A DNA stretch of 64,000 nucleotides from Bradyrhizobium erythrophlei (GCF_900129505.1 NZ_LT670818.1:8589001-8653000), one strand, 5' to 3'. Positions 54,417 to 63,533 are shown, counted from the stretch's first letter. Numbers and translations are program-made. Notes: generated by a model not told the origin, from the sequence alone.

Positions 54417-55256
54417 TCAATATTTCCTCACCGCACAACCAACTCCGTACCCGCAATCCGCATAAGTGAAAGCTGAGTATCTTGGATCCGAAGCTACGAC
54501 CTCGTGCCATACCTTTCCGAGTTCGGGATGTATGGGATGACAAACATCATCAAAAACGATCGCTCCCCCGATTTTGAGTCGCGGCAGGACGTCGCAAAGA
54601 TCTTGAACAGCTCCCTCTAGAGTGTGATCACCGTCGACAGTAATGAGGTCAAAGCTTTCGCCAGGATTGCGAGCAAAGTACAGGGGCACAGTAACGTGGC
54701 TATCGCCATCAATAAACTTCATATCGCCACAATGCCCGATGCGCTTGAGCTCTTGCCTGACGAAATCCGGACCCGGATTTTCCATCCCAGCGTAGCCCTC
54801 GACCCACATATCGAACATGACCAGCTCACATTCGGGGTTCGCTGAAACGACAGCTGCAACGCTGCGACCGCGGCGCACCCCAATCTCGAGGTAACGCTTT
54901 GGCGCGAGCAAGTCGGCAAGACATGACAACACGGTCACTATGTCCGCGTAGCGCCAATTTCTTCCGAAGCGGCTTAACCCATCAGAAAAAAACTGAATCA
55001 GAAATGCCGTGTAATCGTCGGGCGTCAGACGGCGCATCAGCTCGATACCGCGCTCAACGTAATTTTGGCTAAACAAGTGAGCCTCAACCGTTTGCGCACC
55101 AATCAGCACCGGCGGATACCATTGAGTTTGGCCCGACGGCACGATGTGCGAGACCGCCTTGACCGTCTCAACGGCGGCGCCATACGCCGGCCGCGAATAG
55201 GTCCGCGACCCGCTCGTATCAATCGACCTAGCTTCCTTTAAGAAGAACCTTCGCAC
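54417..55256 (-). CDS. Class I SAM-dependent methyltransferase (Methyltransf_24 type)
   Basis: A 279-aa protein. The SAM motif is KRYLEIGVRRGRSVAAVVSA near residue 125, then LVMFDMWVEGYAGMENPGPD. FDLITVDGDHTLEGAVQDLC with GGAIVFDDVCHP is the metal-dependent class I pattern. The N-terminal 115 residues are extra and not recognised. The gene stands alone between IS debris and the heptose operon. The acceptor is likely a surface sugar, from context. Confidence 0.8.
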   Translation of the reverse strand: MRRFFLKEARSIDTSGSRTYSRPAYGAAVETVKAVSHIVPSGQTQWYPPVLIGAQTVEAHLFSQNYVERGIELMRRLTPDDYTAFLIQFFSDGLSRFGRNWRYADIVTVLSCLADLLAPKRYLEIGVRRGRSVAAVVSANPECELVMFDMWVEGYAGMENPGPDFVRQELKRIGHCGDMKFIDGDSHVTVPLYFARNPGESFDLITVDGDHTLEGAVQDLCDVLPRLKIGGAIVFDDVCHPIHPELGKVWHEVVASDPRYSAFTYADCGYGVGCAVRKY

Positions 55257-55440
55257 GCCCGCCAGCTCCGTATGTTAAACTGCATGCAAAATCCTAACAC
55301 GTTAAGTCCATTCGGGCCACTACAGTGAGTTGTTTTCGACGATAGATCGAACGTCTTTTATCTTCACAATTCAGACAATTATCCGTCAAGGCCGGACTGG
55401 ATCAAGCGCACAGACGGATGTTCACCCTGGCGTCAGGCAA
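55257..55440. other. Gap between the methyltransferase and the transaldolase
   Basis: 184 bp downstream of the heptose operon and upstream of the methyltransferase gene, both on the minus strand. It is A/T-rich around 55330-55385 and is the likely promoter region for the methyltransferase. No gene or clear hairpin is seen. Confidence 0.4.
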
Positions 55441-56157
55441 TCAAAGCTCGAAACCCGCGGCGATCGCGTCCTCGGCGAACATCTTCACTGTCTCCAGTGA
55501 ATAGTCGTCGAGATTCTTGCCCACCAAAGAAAGCTTCTTCAAAATATCGTTCGTTACGGTAATGACCTGACATCCGATCGAATCCGCGTGAAATATATTC
55601 AACAGCTCGCGGGGGCTCGCCCAAATAAGCTCTGACGCCGGCGCCACCCTCAGAAGTTCTACGGCGGCGGCCATCATCGGCAGCGGATCCAGACCCGTAT
55701 CGGCGACCCGACCCGCGAACACCGAAACATAGCTCGGCACATTCGGATCGAGCGCGGACACGACGTCACGAACCTGGGTCAACGTCATCAACGCCGTCAC
55801 GTTCAGCTTGACCTTCTTGGCGGCCAGCTTTTCGATCAGTTTGTAGCTGGTTTGGCGCTTGGTATTCATCACAGGGATCTTGACGTAGACATTCTTGCCC
55901 CAGCTCGCGATCTCTAGCGCCTGACGCTCCATGTCCGCGAACTCGTCAGAGAATACTTCGAGCGATATCGGTCTGTCCGGAATGGCTTTCAGAATATCGA
56001 GCGCGAAGGCCTTGTAGTCGGTGATCCCTGCCTTGCGCATCAAGGTCGGATTGGTCGTCAGACCTTTTACGAATGGCTTTGCATACATCTCCAACATGCC
56101 CGCCTTGTCGGCGCCGTCGGCGAAGATCTTGACGCTGAGGTCTTCAACTTTTTTCAT
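55441..56157 (-). CDS. Transaldolase-family protein
   Basis: A 238-aa protein of the small transaldolase / fructose-6-phosphate aldolase group. KIFADGADKAGMLEMYAKPF is followed by KGLTTNPTLMRKAGI and ISLEVFSDEFADMERQALEI. NVYVKIPVMN carries the Schiff-base lysine (VKIP). NVTALMTLTQV and VSVFAGRVADTG complete the barrel. It overlaps gmhB by 14 bp at the end of a GDP-heptose operon. Transaldolase handles sedoheptulose-7-phosphate, the precursor of heptose, so it may supply or balance that precursor. Confidence 0.88.
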   Translation of the reverse strand: MKKVEDLSVKIFADGADKAGMLEMYAKPFVKGLTTNPTLMRKAGITDYKAFALDILKAIPDRPISLEVFSDEFADMERQALEIASWGKNVYVKIPVMNTKRQTSYKLIEKLAAKKVKLNVTALMTLTQVRDVVSALDPNVPSYVSVFAGRVADTGLDPLPMMAAAVELLRVAPASELIWASPRELLNIFHADSIGCQVITVTNDILKKLSLVGKNLDDYSLETVKMFAEDAIAAGFEL

Positions 56158-56692
56158 GTTCGCTCTCGCTCTCTATGATTGTCAGAGCTTCAAGTGTCGA
56201 AGAAACTCTGTAGTCGTATTGGGTGGGCGGCGGTTCTCGGTAGGCACGGTCGATGAAGATCGTCCGACTGCCCGCGGCGATACCTGCCTCGATATCACTG
56301 CGCCGGTCGCCAACCATGTAGCTGCGCTCCAGATCGACATCGTACTCGGCGGCGCCCGCGATTAGCATTCCCGGCCGTGGTTTCCTGCAATCACAGCCGT
56401 CATTGTTGTCGTGGAAACAAACCATGAAGCGATCGATCGCCGGAATCTCGCGCGCAATCAGGCCGTTGATGCCTTCAACTGTTTCCCTAGGCGTCGTACC
56501 GCGCGCCACATCGGGCTGGTTAGTGACGACGATCAGGACGAACCCACGCTCTTTCAGACGCTGAAGTCGTTCGTGCAGCCCTGCATAGACCTCGACATCC
56601 TCAACCCGCGCTGGAGGGTAAGACTTACCCTCGCGAATCACCGGACGATTCAGCACGCCGTCACGATCAAGAAAGATCGCCCTCATTCTCAT
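56144..56692 (-). CDS. gmhB: D-glycero-D-manno-heptose 1,7-bisphosphate 7-phosphatase
   Basis: A 182-aa HAD phosphatase. AIFLDRDGVLNRPVI holds the nucleophile and acid/base Asp pair, VVTNQPDVARG is motif II, and DGCDCRKPRPGML combines the zinc-loop cysteines with the motif III lysine. YMVGDRRSDIEAGIAAG is motif IV. It removes the 7-phosphate to give heptose 1-phosphate. ATG 56692 overlaps the gmhA stop (ATGA), which fixes the start against a longer open frame. Confidence 0.9.
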   Translation of the reverse strand: MRMRAIFLDRDGVLNRPVIREGKSYPPARVEDVEVYAGLHERLQRLKERGFVLIVVTNQPDVARGTTPRETVEGINGLIAREIPAIDRFMVCFHDNNDGCDCRKPRPGMLIAGAAEYDVDLERSYMVGDRRSDIEAGIAAGSRTIFIDRAYREPPPTQYDYRVSSTLEALTIIESESEHEKS

Positions 56693-57306
56693 CTCACAGT
56701 GCTCGCGGTCGCGACCGCCGATTCCCACTTCGTCTGATTGGCTTTCAGTTTTGGATGCGACACCAGCAGATGCCACACGACCGCCTGGAATGCCTCGGAA
56801 TGCGGCGTGACGTTGTCCGGATTGACGGTCGGCACAATGACGCACGCGTCGGCAACCTGGGCCGTATAACCGCCGTCACGCCCGACCACGCCCATAACTT
56901 TGGCCCCCACAGACTTCGCAAATTGCAGCGCGGTAACCAAATTCGGGCTGATATTTTTCTCGAGGTTGCCGCCGCCTACCGAGAAGATAAAAACTGCGTC
57001 TTTAGCCAGCAGCTTGCTGATCTTGAGCCATTCCACGAAGATCGAAGCCCAGCCGTCGTCGTTGGTACGGGCCGTTAGTTCCGACACATTGTCGGTCGGT
57101 GCATAGCATTCTATACCGACGATCTTTCGAAAATCGTTAACCGCATGCGAGCAATTGCCGGCGCTGCCGCCGACGCCAAGGAAGAAGATGCGCCCACCAT
57201 CCGCCTTCACCTGGGCGAGCAGGTCCGCCATTTTTTCGACCGGAGCCAGATCCATCTTCTCAATGATCTGAGCCGATTCACGCATGTGCTGTTCAGCGTA
57301 CCCCAT
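56689..57306 (-). CDS. gmhA: Phosphoheptose isomerase (SIS domain)
   Basis: A 205-aa SIS-domain protein. FFLGVGGSAGNCSHAVNDFR holds the sugar-phosphate loop, FIFSVGGGNLEKNISPNLVT the second SIS motif, and NVTPHSEAFQAVVWHLLV carries the catalytic His of GmhA-type enzymes. It converts sedoheptulose-7-phosphate to D-glycero-D-manno-heptose-7-phosphate. ATG 57306 overlaps the hddC stop by one base; a GTG three bases earlier is possible. Confidence 0.9.
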   Translation of the reverse strand: MGYAEQHMRESAQIIEKMDLAPVEKMADLLAQVKADGGRIFFLGVGGSAGNCSHAVNDFRKIVGIECYAPTDNVSELTARTNDDGWASIFVEWLKISKLLAKDAVFIFSVGGGNLEKNISPNLVTALQFAKSVGAKVMGVVGRDGGYTAQVADACVIVPTVNPDNVTPHSEAFQAVVWHLLVSHPKLKANQTKWESAVATASTVR

Positions 57307-58010
57307 CACTCTCCCCTTCCTCTAAAATAGTCCGCAGCTTCGGCGAGGCCCTTGTGTGAGCCGATCTCGTAAAATCGCTCGTGCACCTCGTAGCCAGCTA
57401 GTCGTCCCGATAGCGACAGTCGATTATAGACGTCGGCCAGATCGAATGGCCCGGTCGTTTTTTCGTCCTGCAGGATCTGAGCCGAGATGGCTCCGAGGCC
57501 ATAATCGATGTATTGCATGTCGGGCTTAGGCGCCGACTTATTGTACTCTAGGATGGCGCCACCCCGAAACAGAACGTTGCTCTTGTCCCATCGGTCCTCG
57601 TTGCGCTGCACTGTCATGAGCGCTGGTTTGCCGCTTGCAAAAAATGCCCGTTCCACGGCCGAAAAATCGACGGGAAGATAGGAATCTCCATACAGGACCA
57701 AGAACTGGGAGTCCAGAAGCGGCAGCGCTTGCCTCAGCGCGCCACCGGTCCCCATAAGCATCGGCCAGTCTTGCGAATAAGACACGGTCAGACCGCTGTT
57801 TGAACCGTCGCCGACCACGGCCTCGATCTGCTCTCCCAGAAAGCCCACGCACAGCACAGCCCGGCTGACGCCCTGTCTTCGCAAATAGTCGAGTTGTCGC
57901 AAAATGAAGGGCTTACCCGCCACTTCGACCAGTGCCTTAGGAATAGTTTCAGTCAAGGGATGAAGTCGCGTGGCCAGGCCTCCCGCAAGAATGGCCACCG
58001 ACAGCTTCAC
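57306..58010 (-). CDS. hddC: D-glycero-alpha-D-manno-heptose 1-phosphate guanylyltransferase
   Basis: A 234-aa sugar nucleotidyltransferase. LAGGLATRLHPLTETIPKAL is the nucleotide-binding signature with the GGxxxR and the later Lys. FLVLYGDSYLPVDFSAVERA carries the metal Asp. The length is that of HddC, without extra domains. It activates heptose 1-phosphate with GTP to give GDP-heptose. It overlaps hddA by four bases (ATGA). Confidence 0.88.
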   Translation of the reverse strand: MKLSVAILAGGLATRLHPLTETIPKALVEVAGKPFILRQLDYLRRQGVSRAVLCVGFLGEQIEAVVGDGSNSGLTVSYSQDWPMLMGTGGALRQALPLLDSQFLVLYGDSYLPVDFSAVERAFFASGKPALMTVQRNEDRWDKSNVLFRGGAILEYNKSAPKPDMQYIDYGLGAISAQILQDEKTTGPFDLADVYNRLSLSGRLAGYEVHERFYEIGSHKGLAEAADYFRGRGE

Positions 58011-58987
58011 GAGAAAAGCACCTTCGTGCCCTCGAAATCGAAGGCGAAGCGGACCTCCTCAAGCCCGGCCGCGGCCATGGCGTGGCGTAGTTTGTTCCGA
58101 TCATTGGCATAGAAGAGTAGGAAACCGCCGCCACCCGCGCCTACCAGCTTTCCGCCTAAGGCGCCGCTTTTCATGCCGATATCGTACCACTGATCGATCT
58201 GGGGGTTGCTCATCCCGCCTGAACGGCGCTTTTTGTGCTCCCAGTGCTCGTGCATCAGTGCGCCGAAATCCATGGTCTTGCCGGACTCAAGAAGCATTTT
58301 GCTTTTCAGTCCAAGTTCCTTGACGAAATGCAGGTTAGCGATCATCTCCTTGTCGCTGCTTTTCGTTTTGGTGTTTTGATCCTTCAGAATGGAGCCGGCG
58401 CTTCGCGAGAAACCCGTGAAGAACAGCAACAGATTGTCTTCGAGGTCAAACTTGGTATCCATTGAAATGGCAAGCGGCGTGACATCTACCGTGTCATCTG
58501 GGTTGAACGTAAAGCAGGTGAGCCCACCGCACGCAGCGATGTATTGATCCTGCTTGCCAATCGGCTCACCCAACCGATCAATCTCAATTTCGCACGCGAG
58601 TTTTGCGAGCTCCTTTGGCTCGATCTGACGCATTCGGTGAACGTAAAGCGCTTTCAAGAGCGCCGTGGTGAAGCTGCCGGATGAGCCAAGTCCTGTACCC
58701 GAGGGAATATCCGCGAGCGTGGTGATTTCGACCTGCGGCGTCCTGAAGCCGAGCATACTGATCGCTTCGCGGATGATCGGATGCTGCACCTCATCAATCG
58801 CATTGACATGTTCAAGCTGGGAGTATTTGAGATAGATCCCCTCCGTGAACGGCCGCATGACGTTGACGTAGACGTACTTGTTGATGGCTCCCGCGATCAG
58901 GAAGCCGCCGTGTTCACGATAGTACGACGGCAGATCGGTTCCTCCGCCACCAAGGCTGATACGCAGGGGACTACGAGTGGTGATCAT
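58007..58987 (-). CDS. hddA: D-glycero-alpha-D-manno-heptose 7-phosphate kinase (GHMP family)
   Basis: A 326-aa GHMP kinase. RSPLRISLGGGGTDLPSYYR opens it, IPSGTGLGSSGSFTTALLKA is the ATP loop near residue 90, and GGKLVGAGGGGFLLFYAND is motif 3. This order and the adjoining gmhA, hddC and gmhB match HddA, which makes heptose 1,7-bisphosphate with the alpha configuration used for GDP-heptose. It overlaps the oxidoreductase gene by 17 bp. Confidence 0.9.
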   Translation of the reverse strand: MITTRSPLRISLGGGGTDLPSYYREHGGFLIAGAINKYVYVNVMRPFTEGIYLKYSQLEHVNAIDEVQHPIIREAISMLGFRTPQVEITTLADIPSGTGLGSSGSFTTALLKALYVHRMRQIEPKELAKLACEIEIDRLGEPIGKQDQYIAACGGLTCFTFNPDDTVDVTPLAISMDTKFDLEDNLLLFFTGFSRSAGSILKDQNTKTKSSDKEMIANLHFVKELGLKSKMLLESGKTMDFGALMHEHWEHKKRRSGGMSNPQIDQWYDIGMKSGALGGKLVGAGGGGFLLFYANDRNKLRHAMAAAGLEEVRFAFDFEGTKVLFS

Positions 58988-59984
58988 ATCCGGACATCCT
59001 GTAGATTTTTTCGATGATGGTCAGCGCCTCGATGGCGTCACGCAGGCCGGCGGACGGCGAGCGCTTCAGCCGGATATCTTCCAGAAATTCCGCAAATTCC
59101 GTATCCCACGAATTATCCGCCATCGGATACTCCCACGTTGTTGTTTCAGGCGGACCCATTTCCGGGAGCATCTTATAGTACGTCAGCCGCTCGGTGCCAT
59201 AGCTGCCGCCAAGCCCGTTGATATCGATCTTGCCGTTGCGGCCGTAGATTTCGAACGAGAATGTATTTTTCCATTCGGTGCAGCTGGCGTGAAGAAAAGC
59301 GACTTGCCTGGAAGCCGTCTTCAACAGCAGGAAGCCGTTGTCATCGACTGGCATATCCCAGAAATAGGTCGTCGCGAAACCATCGATTTGGGCAAAATCC
59401 CCAAGAAACCAGCGCGACAGATCGATCAGATGCGGCCCCTGATCGATCAACTCGCCGCCGCCCGATTTGGCCGGGTCGGACCGCCATTCACGATCATAGC
59501 CCACCCGCCCGCCATGGCCGTAGCGTGCACGCAGAAACATCAGGGGGCCGAGCGCGCCTGAGGTCACAAGGTTATGCGCCTTCTGCAGGGCGCGATGGTA
59601 GCGGTGATTGAAGCCGACCCGGACGAGGCTGCCATTGGCGGCAGCCGCTTCGGCGAGCCCCGCAAGCTCGGCCGCGCGGCGCGCCGCCGGCTTTTCGATT
59701 AGAACATGCTTGCCGGCCGCCACGGCGCCGTGGGCGATTTCCGCAAGCGTGTCGTGCAAGGTCGATATGATGACAATGGAGACGGACGGATCGTTGACCG
59801 CCACCTTCCAGTCCGTCAGGGCCTTGCAGCCCGTAACCGAGGCCGCCAACCGATCGGCCCGGTCCTGCGCGATGTCGGCACAGACCAACAGACGCGCGCT
59901 GCCGAGCGCCTTTGCGCGCTTCTGGCCGATCAGTCCGCAACCAACAATCGCTACTCCCGCTCCACTGCTCACCGGTCGCCCCAT
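58971..59984 (-). CDS. Gfo/Idh/MocA-family sugar oxidoreductase
   Basis: A 337-aa protein. The N-terminal Rossmann domain has VAIVGCGLIGQKRAKALGSA and the diagnostic HVLIEKPAARRAAELAG. The C-terminal part has RYGHGGRVGYDREWRSDPAK and GGGELIDQGPHLIDLSRWFL with the family's catalytic Asp/His. Such enzymes oxidise or reduce nucleotide sugars with NAD(P). It overlaps the SDR gene by 16 bp, so it belongs to the same operon and probably modifies the heptose or another sugar of this glycan. Confidence 0.88.
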   Translation of the reverse strand: MGRPVSSGAGVAIVGCGLIGQKRAKALGSARLLVCADIAQDRADRLAASVTGCKALTDWKVAVNDPSVSIVIISTLHDTLAEIAHGAVAAGKHVLIEKPAARRAAELAGLAEAAAANGSLVRVGFNHRYHRALQKAHNLVTSGALGPLMFLRARYGHGGRVGYDREWRSDPAKSGGGELIDQGPHLIDLSRWFLGDFAQIDGFATTYFWDMPVDDNGFLLLKTASRQVAFLHASCTEWKNTFSFEIYGRNGKIDINGLGGSYGTERLTYYKMLPEMGPPETTTWEYPMADNSWDTEFAEFLEDIRLKRSPSAGLRDAIEALTIIEKIYRMSGYDHHS

Positions 59985-60838
59985 TGCTTGTTCCGGTCGC
60001 GTCCGGTAATCCGCCGCAATGTGTAGACGTCACTGGCGTTGAGCTCTTCCAGATGCTTCGGCCAGTCTTCCCAGCGATCCCATTGCGCGGCGATCAGCTT
60101 GCCCGTGATGCCGTCGCTCTCGGACGATCCCAGAAAGACGCAAAGTGCGGCGCCAACGTCAAGCGGGGTGCCGCCTTCATCGGCAATCTTTTTCATTCGG
60201 TCGAAAAATTGCTGCCCGACCTTCTCCGGTCCGGCTTCGAGAAGCTGGTCCATCATGTGAGTGACCATCGCGCCAGGAGCGATCGCGTTGACGTCGATGC
60301 GATCATTCTTGCATTCGAGCGCCAGTGACTCGGTGAACCGCACGACCCCCGCCTTCGATGCCGCATAGGCGGTGATGGCCGGCATCGGGTTCGCTGCTCC
60401 GCCTCCGGAAATATTGATGATCTTGCCATAGTGCTGCGCACGCATCATCGGCACCGCTACGCGCGAGACATAGACGAGGCCAAGCAGATTGATCCTGATG
60501 GCATCGACCCACTCGTCCCAGTCGACGTCCTCGATATTGCCCATCGGGCCGTAGATGCCGGCGTTGTTGACGAGAATATCCAGGCGGGGGAATTCCGCTT
60601 GGAGCTTTTCGAATATCCGGTCGACATCCTTCGCCTCGCCCACATCGCCAACGACAGTCACGACACGCGCATCTGGCGCAAGCAGCGGCGCTAGCGCCTG
60701 CTGTTGTTCGCCGAGCTTGTCGGGGCTGCGTGCGCACAGCAACACGCTGGCACCATTTGTCACGTAGTGACGCGCAATCTCCGCCCCTAGCCCCTGGCTG
60801 GCGCCGGTAATTAGCGCAAAGCGACCCTCTAGCTTCAT
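59969..60838 (-). CDS. Classical short-chain dehydrogenase/reductase
   Basis: A 289-aa classical SDR. ITGASQGLGAEIARHYVTNG is the cofactor motif, NNAGIYGPMG the central Asn region, NISGGGAANPMPAITAYAAS the catalytic Ser to Tyr region, and YAASK the Tyr/Lys pair. The C-terminus is longer than usual (about 40 residues, ending near DRNKQWGDR). The start overlaps the stop of the dehydrogenase-like gene in ATGA. A keto-sugar is the likely substrate from context. Confidence 0.86.
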   Translation of the reverse strand: MKLEGRFALITGASQGLGAEIARHYVTNGASVLLCARSPDKLGEQQQALAPLLAPDARVVTVVGDVGEAKDVDRIFEKLQAEFPRLDILVNNAGIYGPMGNIEDVDWDEWVDAIRINLLGLVYVSRVAVPMMRAQHYGKIINISGGGAANPMPAITAYAASKAGVVRFTESLALECKNDRIDVNAIAPGAMVTHMMDQLLEAGPEKVGQQFFDRMKKIADEGGTPLDVGAALCVFLGSSESDGITGKLIAAQWDRWEDWPKHLEELNASDVYTLRRITGRDRNKQWGDR

Positions 60839-62130
60839 TGCACCTTGCCCGCGACGATGTAATCCAGCCCAGATAGGTCGGCCAATTGCTTTGATACAAA
60901 CGCGTTCTGATCAATCAGCATTGTCCGTTTCATGCTGGGGATCAGCGCTGCGAAGTCGAGCTCGCGAAACTGCGGCCACTCGGTGGCCAACACCACCGCC
61001 TCGCTGCCTTTGAAAACCGCGTTGGCCGAGCTGGCGATCGTAACCGCCGAGCTCAATGGCTCGGGCAGCGCTGCCACTTTCGGATCAAAAACGGTTACGT
61101 CGGCGCCCTCGGCCACCAGCTCCTCGATGACTTCGATCGCGACGGAGCGCCTGATGGCATCAGTCCCGGCCTTGTAGGCAAGGCCAAGAACGCCGACCTT
61201 CTTGCCAGCGAGCGCCCGGAGTTGCCGGCGCAAATGACGAACCACCCATCCCTTGTGATGGTCGTTGCTTTCCAGCACTGCCGCCAGCACGGGAACGCGA
61301 ACGTCGCCGTCTTTGGCGATGGACTTTAGGAATTGCACGTCGCGCGCCAGCGTGCCGCCGCCAAACGCCGAGCCTGCGCGGACATAGGCTTTCTTGCCAA
61401 TCCGGGGATCGAGCCGAAGCGCAGTCTCGACTTCGCTCATGTCGGCCGAGACGCTTTCGCAAATCGTGGCGATCTCGTTGGTGAAGGTGACGCAGGTCGC
61501 CAGATAGGAATTGAGCGCGTGCTTCACCATCTCTGCCGACTCGACGCGGGTCCACAGCAGGGTGTCGCAGAACGGTTTCAGCACCGGCTCGATCACCTTG
61601 CGCGCATCGTCGCTGCGAACGCCGATCACGATGCGCTCCGACTGCGTGAACACCCGAATGGCATCGCCGAGCCGGAGATTTTCCGGAGAATAGGCGAAGG
61701 AAACCTTTCGCCCTTTTGCGACCGCCGCGAAATCATGCTCCAGCAGTCCCGTGCTGCCGACCGGCACCTGCGAGGAAATCAGGACGACCGCGCCGTCTTT
61801 TAGATGTGGAAAGGTGCCGCGCACCCGGTCAAGCACATAGCCGACATCGGCGACATCGTCGTCGTCGACCGGCGTATCGAAATTGACCCAGAGCAGATCC
61901 GCCAAAGACACAGCTGCAGCAATGTCATGGGTGAAGCTGAGCGTGCCAGCCTGCAGGCCTTGCGCCAGCAAAGCGTCGAGGCCGGGCTCGAACAATGGCG
62001 CCTTGCCGGCATTGAGCTCGGCCGCCGCCGCCAGTGTCTCCGCAAGACCAACCGTCGCAACGCCTCGCGACGCGAGGCACGCGGCCGTCACGGTGCCGAG
62101 ATGCCACAAGCCATAGACGCAAACGGTCAT
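60835..62130 (-). CDS. UDP-glucose/GDP-mannose dehydrogenase-family protein lacking the catalytic Cys
   Basis: A 431-aa protein with the family's three-part layout. CVYGLWHLGTVTAACLASRG is the N-terminal NAD motif, then ISSQVPVGSTGLLEHDFA and FAYSPENLRLGDAI. ESAEMVKHALNSYLATCVTF contains the conserved Lys and Asn. Where active enzymes have FGGxCFPKD, this protein reads FGGGTLARD, so the nucleophilic Cys is Thr and the following Lys is Arg. It may do a partial oxidation or a different reaction. ATG 62130 overlaps the epimerase stop (ATGA). Confidence 0.82.
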   Translation of the reverse strand: MTVCVYGLWHLGTVTAACLASRGVATVGLAETLAAAAELNAGKAPLFEPGLDALLAQGLQAGTLSFTHDIAAAVSLADLLWVNFDTPVDDDDVADVGYVLDRVRGTFPHLKDGAVVLISSQVPVGSTGLLEHDFAAVAKGRKVSFAYSPENLRLGDAIRVFTQSERIVIGVRSDDARKVIEPVLKPFCDTLLWTRVESAEMVKHALNSYLATCVTFTNEIATICESVSADMSEVETALRLDPRIGKKAYVRAGSAFGGGTLARDVQFLKSIAKDGDVRVPVLAAVLESNDHHKGWVVRHLRRQLRALAGKKVGVLGLAYKAGTDAIRRSVAIEVIEELVAEGADVTVFDPKVAALPEPLSSAVTIASSANAVFKGSEAVVLATEWPQFRELDFAALIPSMKRTMLIDQNAFVSKQLADLSGLDYIVAGKVQ

Positions 62131-63083
62131 GTCCGCGCCTCGACCACCCAAGGATTCGCTATCAGATATTCCAGCGTCGTCATAACGCCCTTCTGAATCG
62201 ACAGCTTCGGCGTCCAGCCAAGCGCGCGGATCCGTCTGCAATCCAGAAAGATAAACGGGTTGTCGCCGATCCAGCCGCGCTCACCGCCGGTGTATTCTAG
62301 CCTGGGTTCCAGCTGCAGCCGCTGGCAAATCCAGCCGATCGACTGATTGACTTCGCAATATTCATCTTGGCCAAGATTGAAGATATTGACACGATCGGTC
62401 GCCCGCTCGATCGCGATCATAATCGCGTCGATACAGTCCTGAATATAGAGATAGGATTTGCGTTGCTTGCCATTGCCGAGTACCTCGAGCCGCAACGGAT
62501 TTGCCAGCAGCTTCTGATAGAAATCGAAGACGTGGCCGTGGGTGTAGCGCTCTCCCAAAATCGAGACGAAGCGGAAGATGAAGCCCTGAAAGCCAAAGCC
62601 TTCGCAATAGGACGAAATCAGACCTTCGGCTGCGACCTTGGAGTTGCCATACAGCGAGGTCTGCACCGGGAACGGCGCATTCTCGGGCGTCGGAAAAACC
62701 GTCGCTTCGCCATAGACTGAGCCGGTCGAAGAAAACGCTATCCTCTTGATACCGTGGGCCCGCATAGCTTCCAGCACATTGTAAGTCGCAATAGTGTTCT
62801 GTTCGATATCCTTGAACGGATGATGCGTACCGAAGCGGACATCAGCGTTAGCCGCGAGATGAAAGACTATGTCGCTGCCCGCGATCGCGGATCGCAGCAC
62901 CTCGGTGTTCAGCAGGTCAGCCTCGACAAGTTTGAATTGTGACGACTTGGACGCGCCTTCGAGGAAGCGGCGCTGGCCGGTGGAAAAATTGTCGTAGCCG
63001 ACGACGCTGTGGCCAGTTGCAAGAAGCCGATCGACCAGACTGCTGCCGATGAAGCCGGCGGCCCCGGTAACGAAACATTGCAT
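62127..63083 (-). CDS. NAD-dependent nucleotide-sugar epimerase/dehydratase
   Basis: A 318-aa extended SDR. FVTGAAGFIGSSLVDRLLAT is the NAD motif, FHLAANADVRFGTHHPFKDI follows, IAFSSTGSVYGEATVFPTPE is the Ser region and SLYGNSKVAAEGLISSYCEG holds YGNSK. RKSYLYIQDCIDAIMIAI completes the pattern, resembling UDP-glucose 4-epimerase-type enzymes. The start at 63083 (MQCFVTG) is preferred over an ATG two codons earlier. It sits 12 bp after the gtrA-like gene. Confidence 0.87.
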   Translation of the reverse strand: MQCFVTGAAGFIGSSLVDRLLATGHSVVGYDNFSTGQRRFLEGASKSSQFKLVEADLLNTEVLRSAIAGSDIVFHLAANADVRFGTHHPFKDIEQNTIATYNVLEAMRAHGIKRIAFSSTGSVYGEATVFPTPENAPFPVQTSLYGNSKVAAEGLISSYCEGFGFQGFIFRFVSILGERYTHGHVFDFYQKLLANPLRLEVLGNGKQRKSYLYIQDCIDAIMIAIERATDRVNIFNLGQDEYCEVNQSIGWICQRLQLEPRLEYTGGERGWIGDNPFIFLDCRRIRALGWTPKLSIQKGVMTTLEYLIANPWVVEART

Positions 63084-63095
63084 ACACAAATGTCC

Positions 63096-63533
63096 TTATT
63101 CGGGGGTGATGAGTTCAAGCTGGCGGCTGGAGCTGCCCTCAGGCTGGAGAAACACCCAGAACCTGTTCGCGAAGTAATTGCAGAGAGGCGCAATAATCGC
63201 GAGTGCGACCAACGATGGTTTATAGTCGATACCAAGGACCGCGGTCGCCACCCACACCGCAGTCGTGCTGAGCAGAAACGCCGCCAGCGAACTGACGGCA
63301 AATTTCAGCAGATAATCGCGATAGCGTCCCGAGACCACAAACGTGAACCGGAAATGACCGAGATAAGACACCAGGAATGCGGCGGCAAAGCCGACCATTG
63401 CGGCGACTGTCGGATTCGCGCCTGCAACTGCAACCAAGACCATCGCGATTCCAACATGAACGACCGTTGCCATCGCACCCACGGTGGAAAAACGCATCAG
63501 CCGCCGGAACTCCTCGGCAAATCCCGATTGCAT
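63096..63533 (-). CDS. GtrA-family membrane protein
   Basis: A 145-aa protein with four membrane helices. RRLMRFSTVGAMATVVHVGI starts the first helix, AAFLVSYLGHFRFTFV lies between the second and third, and ALAIIAPLCNYFANRFWVFL is the GtrA C-terminal signature. GtrA proteins are thought to help flip lipid-linked sugars for glycan modification. ATG 63533 overlaps the methyltransferase stop by one base (TGATG). Confidence 0.88.
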   Translation of the reverse strand: MQSGFAEEFRRLMRFSTVGAMATVVHVGIAMVLVAVAGANPTVAAMVGFAAAFLVSYLGHFRFTFVVSGRYRDYLLKFAVSSLAAFLLSTTAVWVATAVLGIDYKPSLVALAIIAPLCNYFANRFWVFLQPEGSSSRQLELITPE

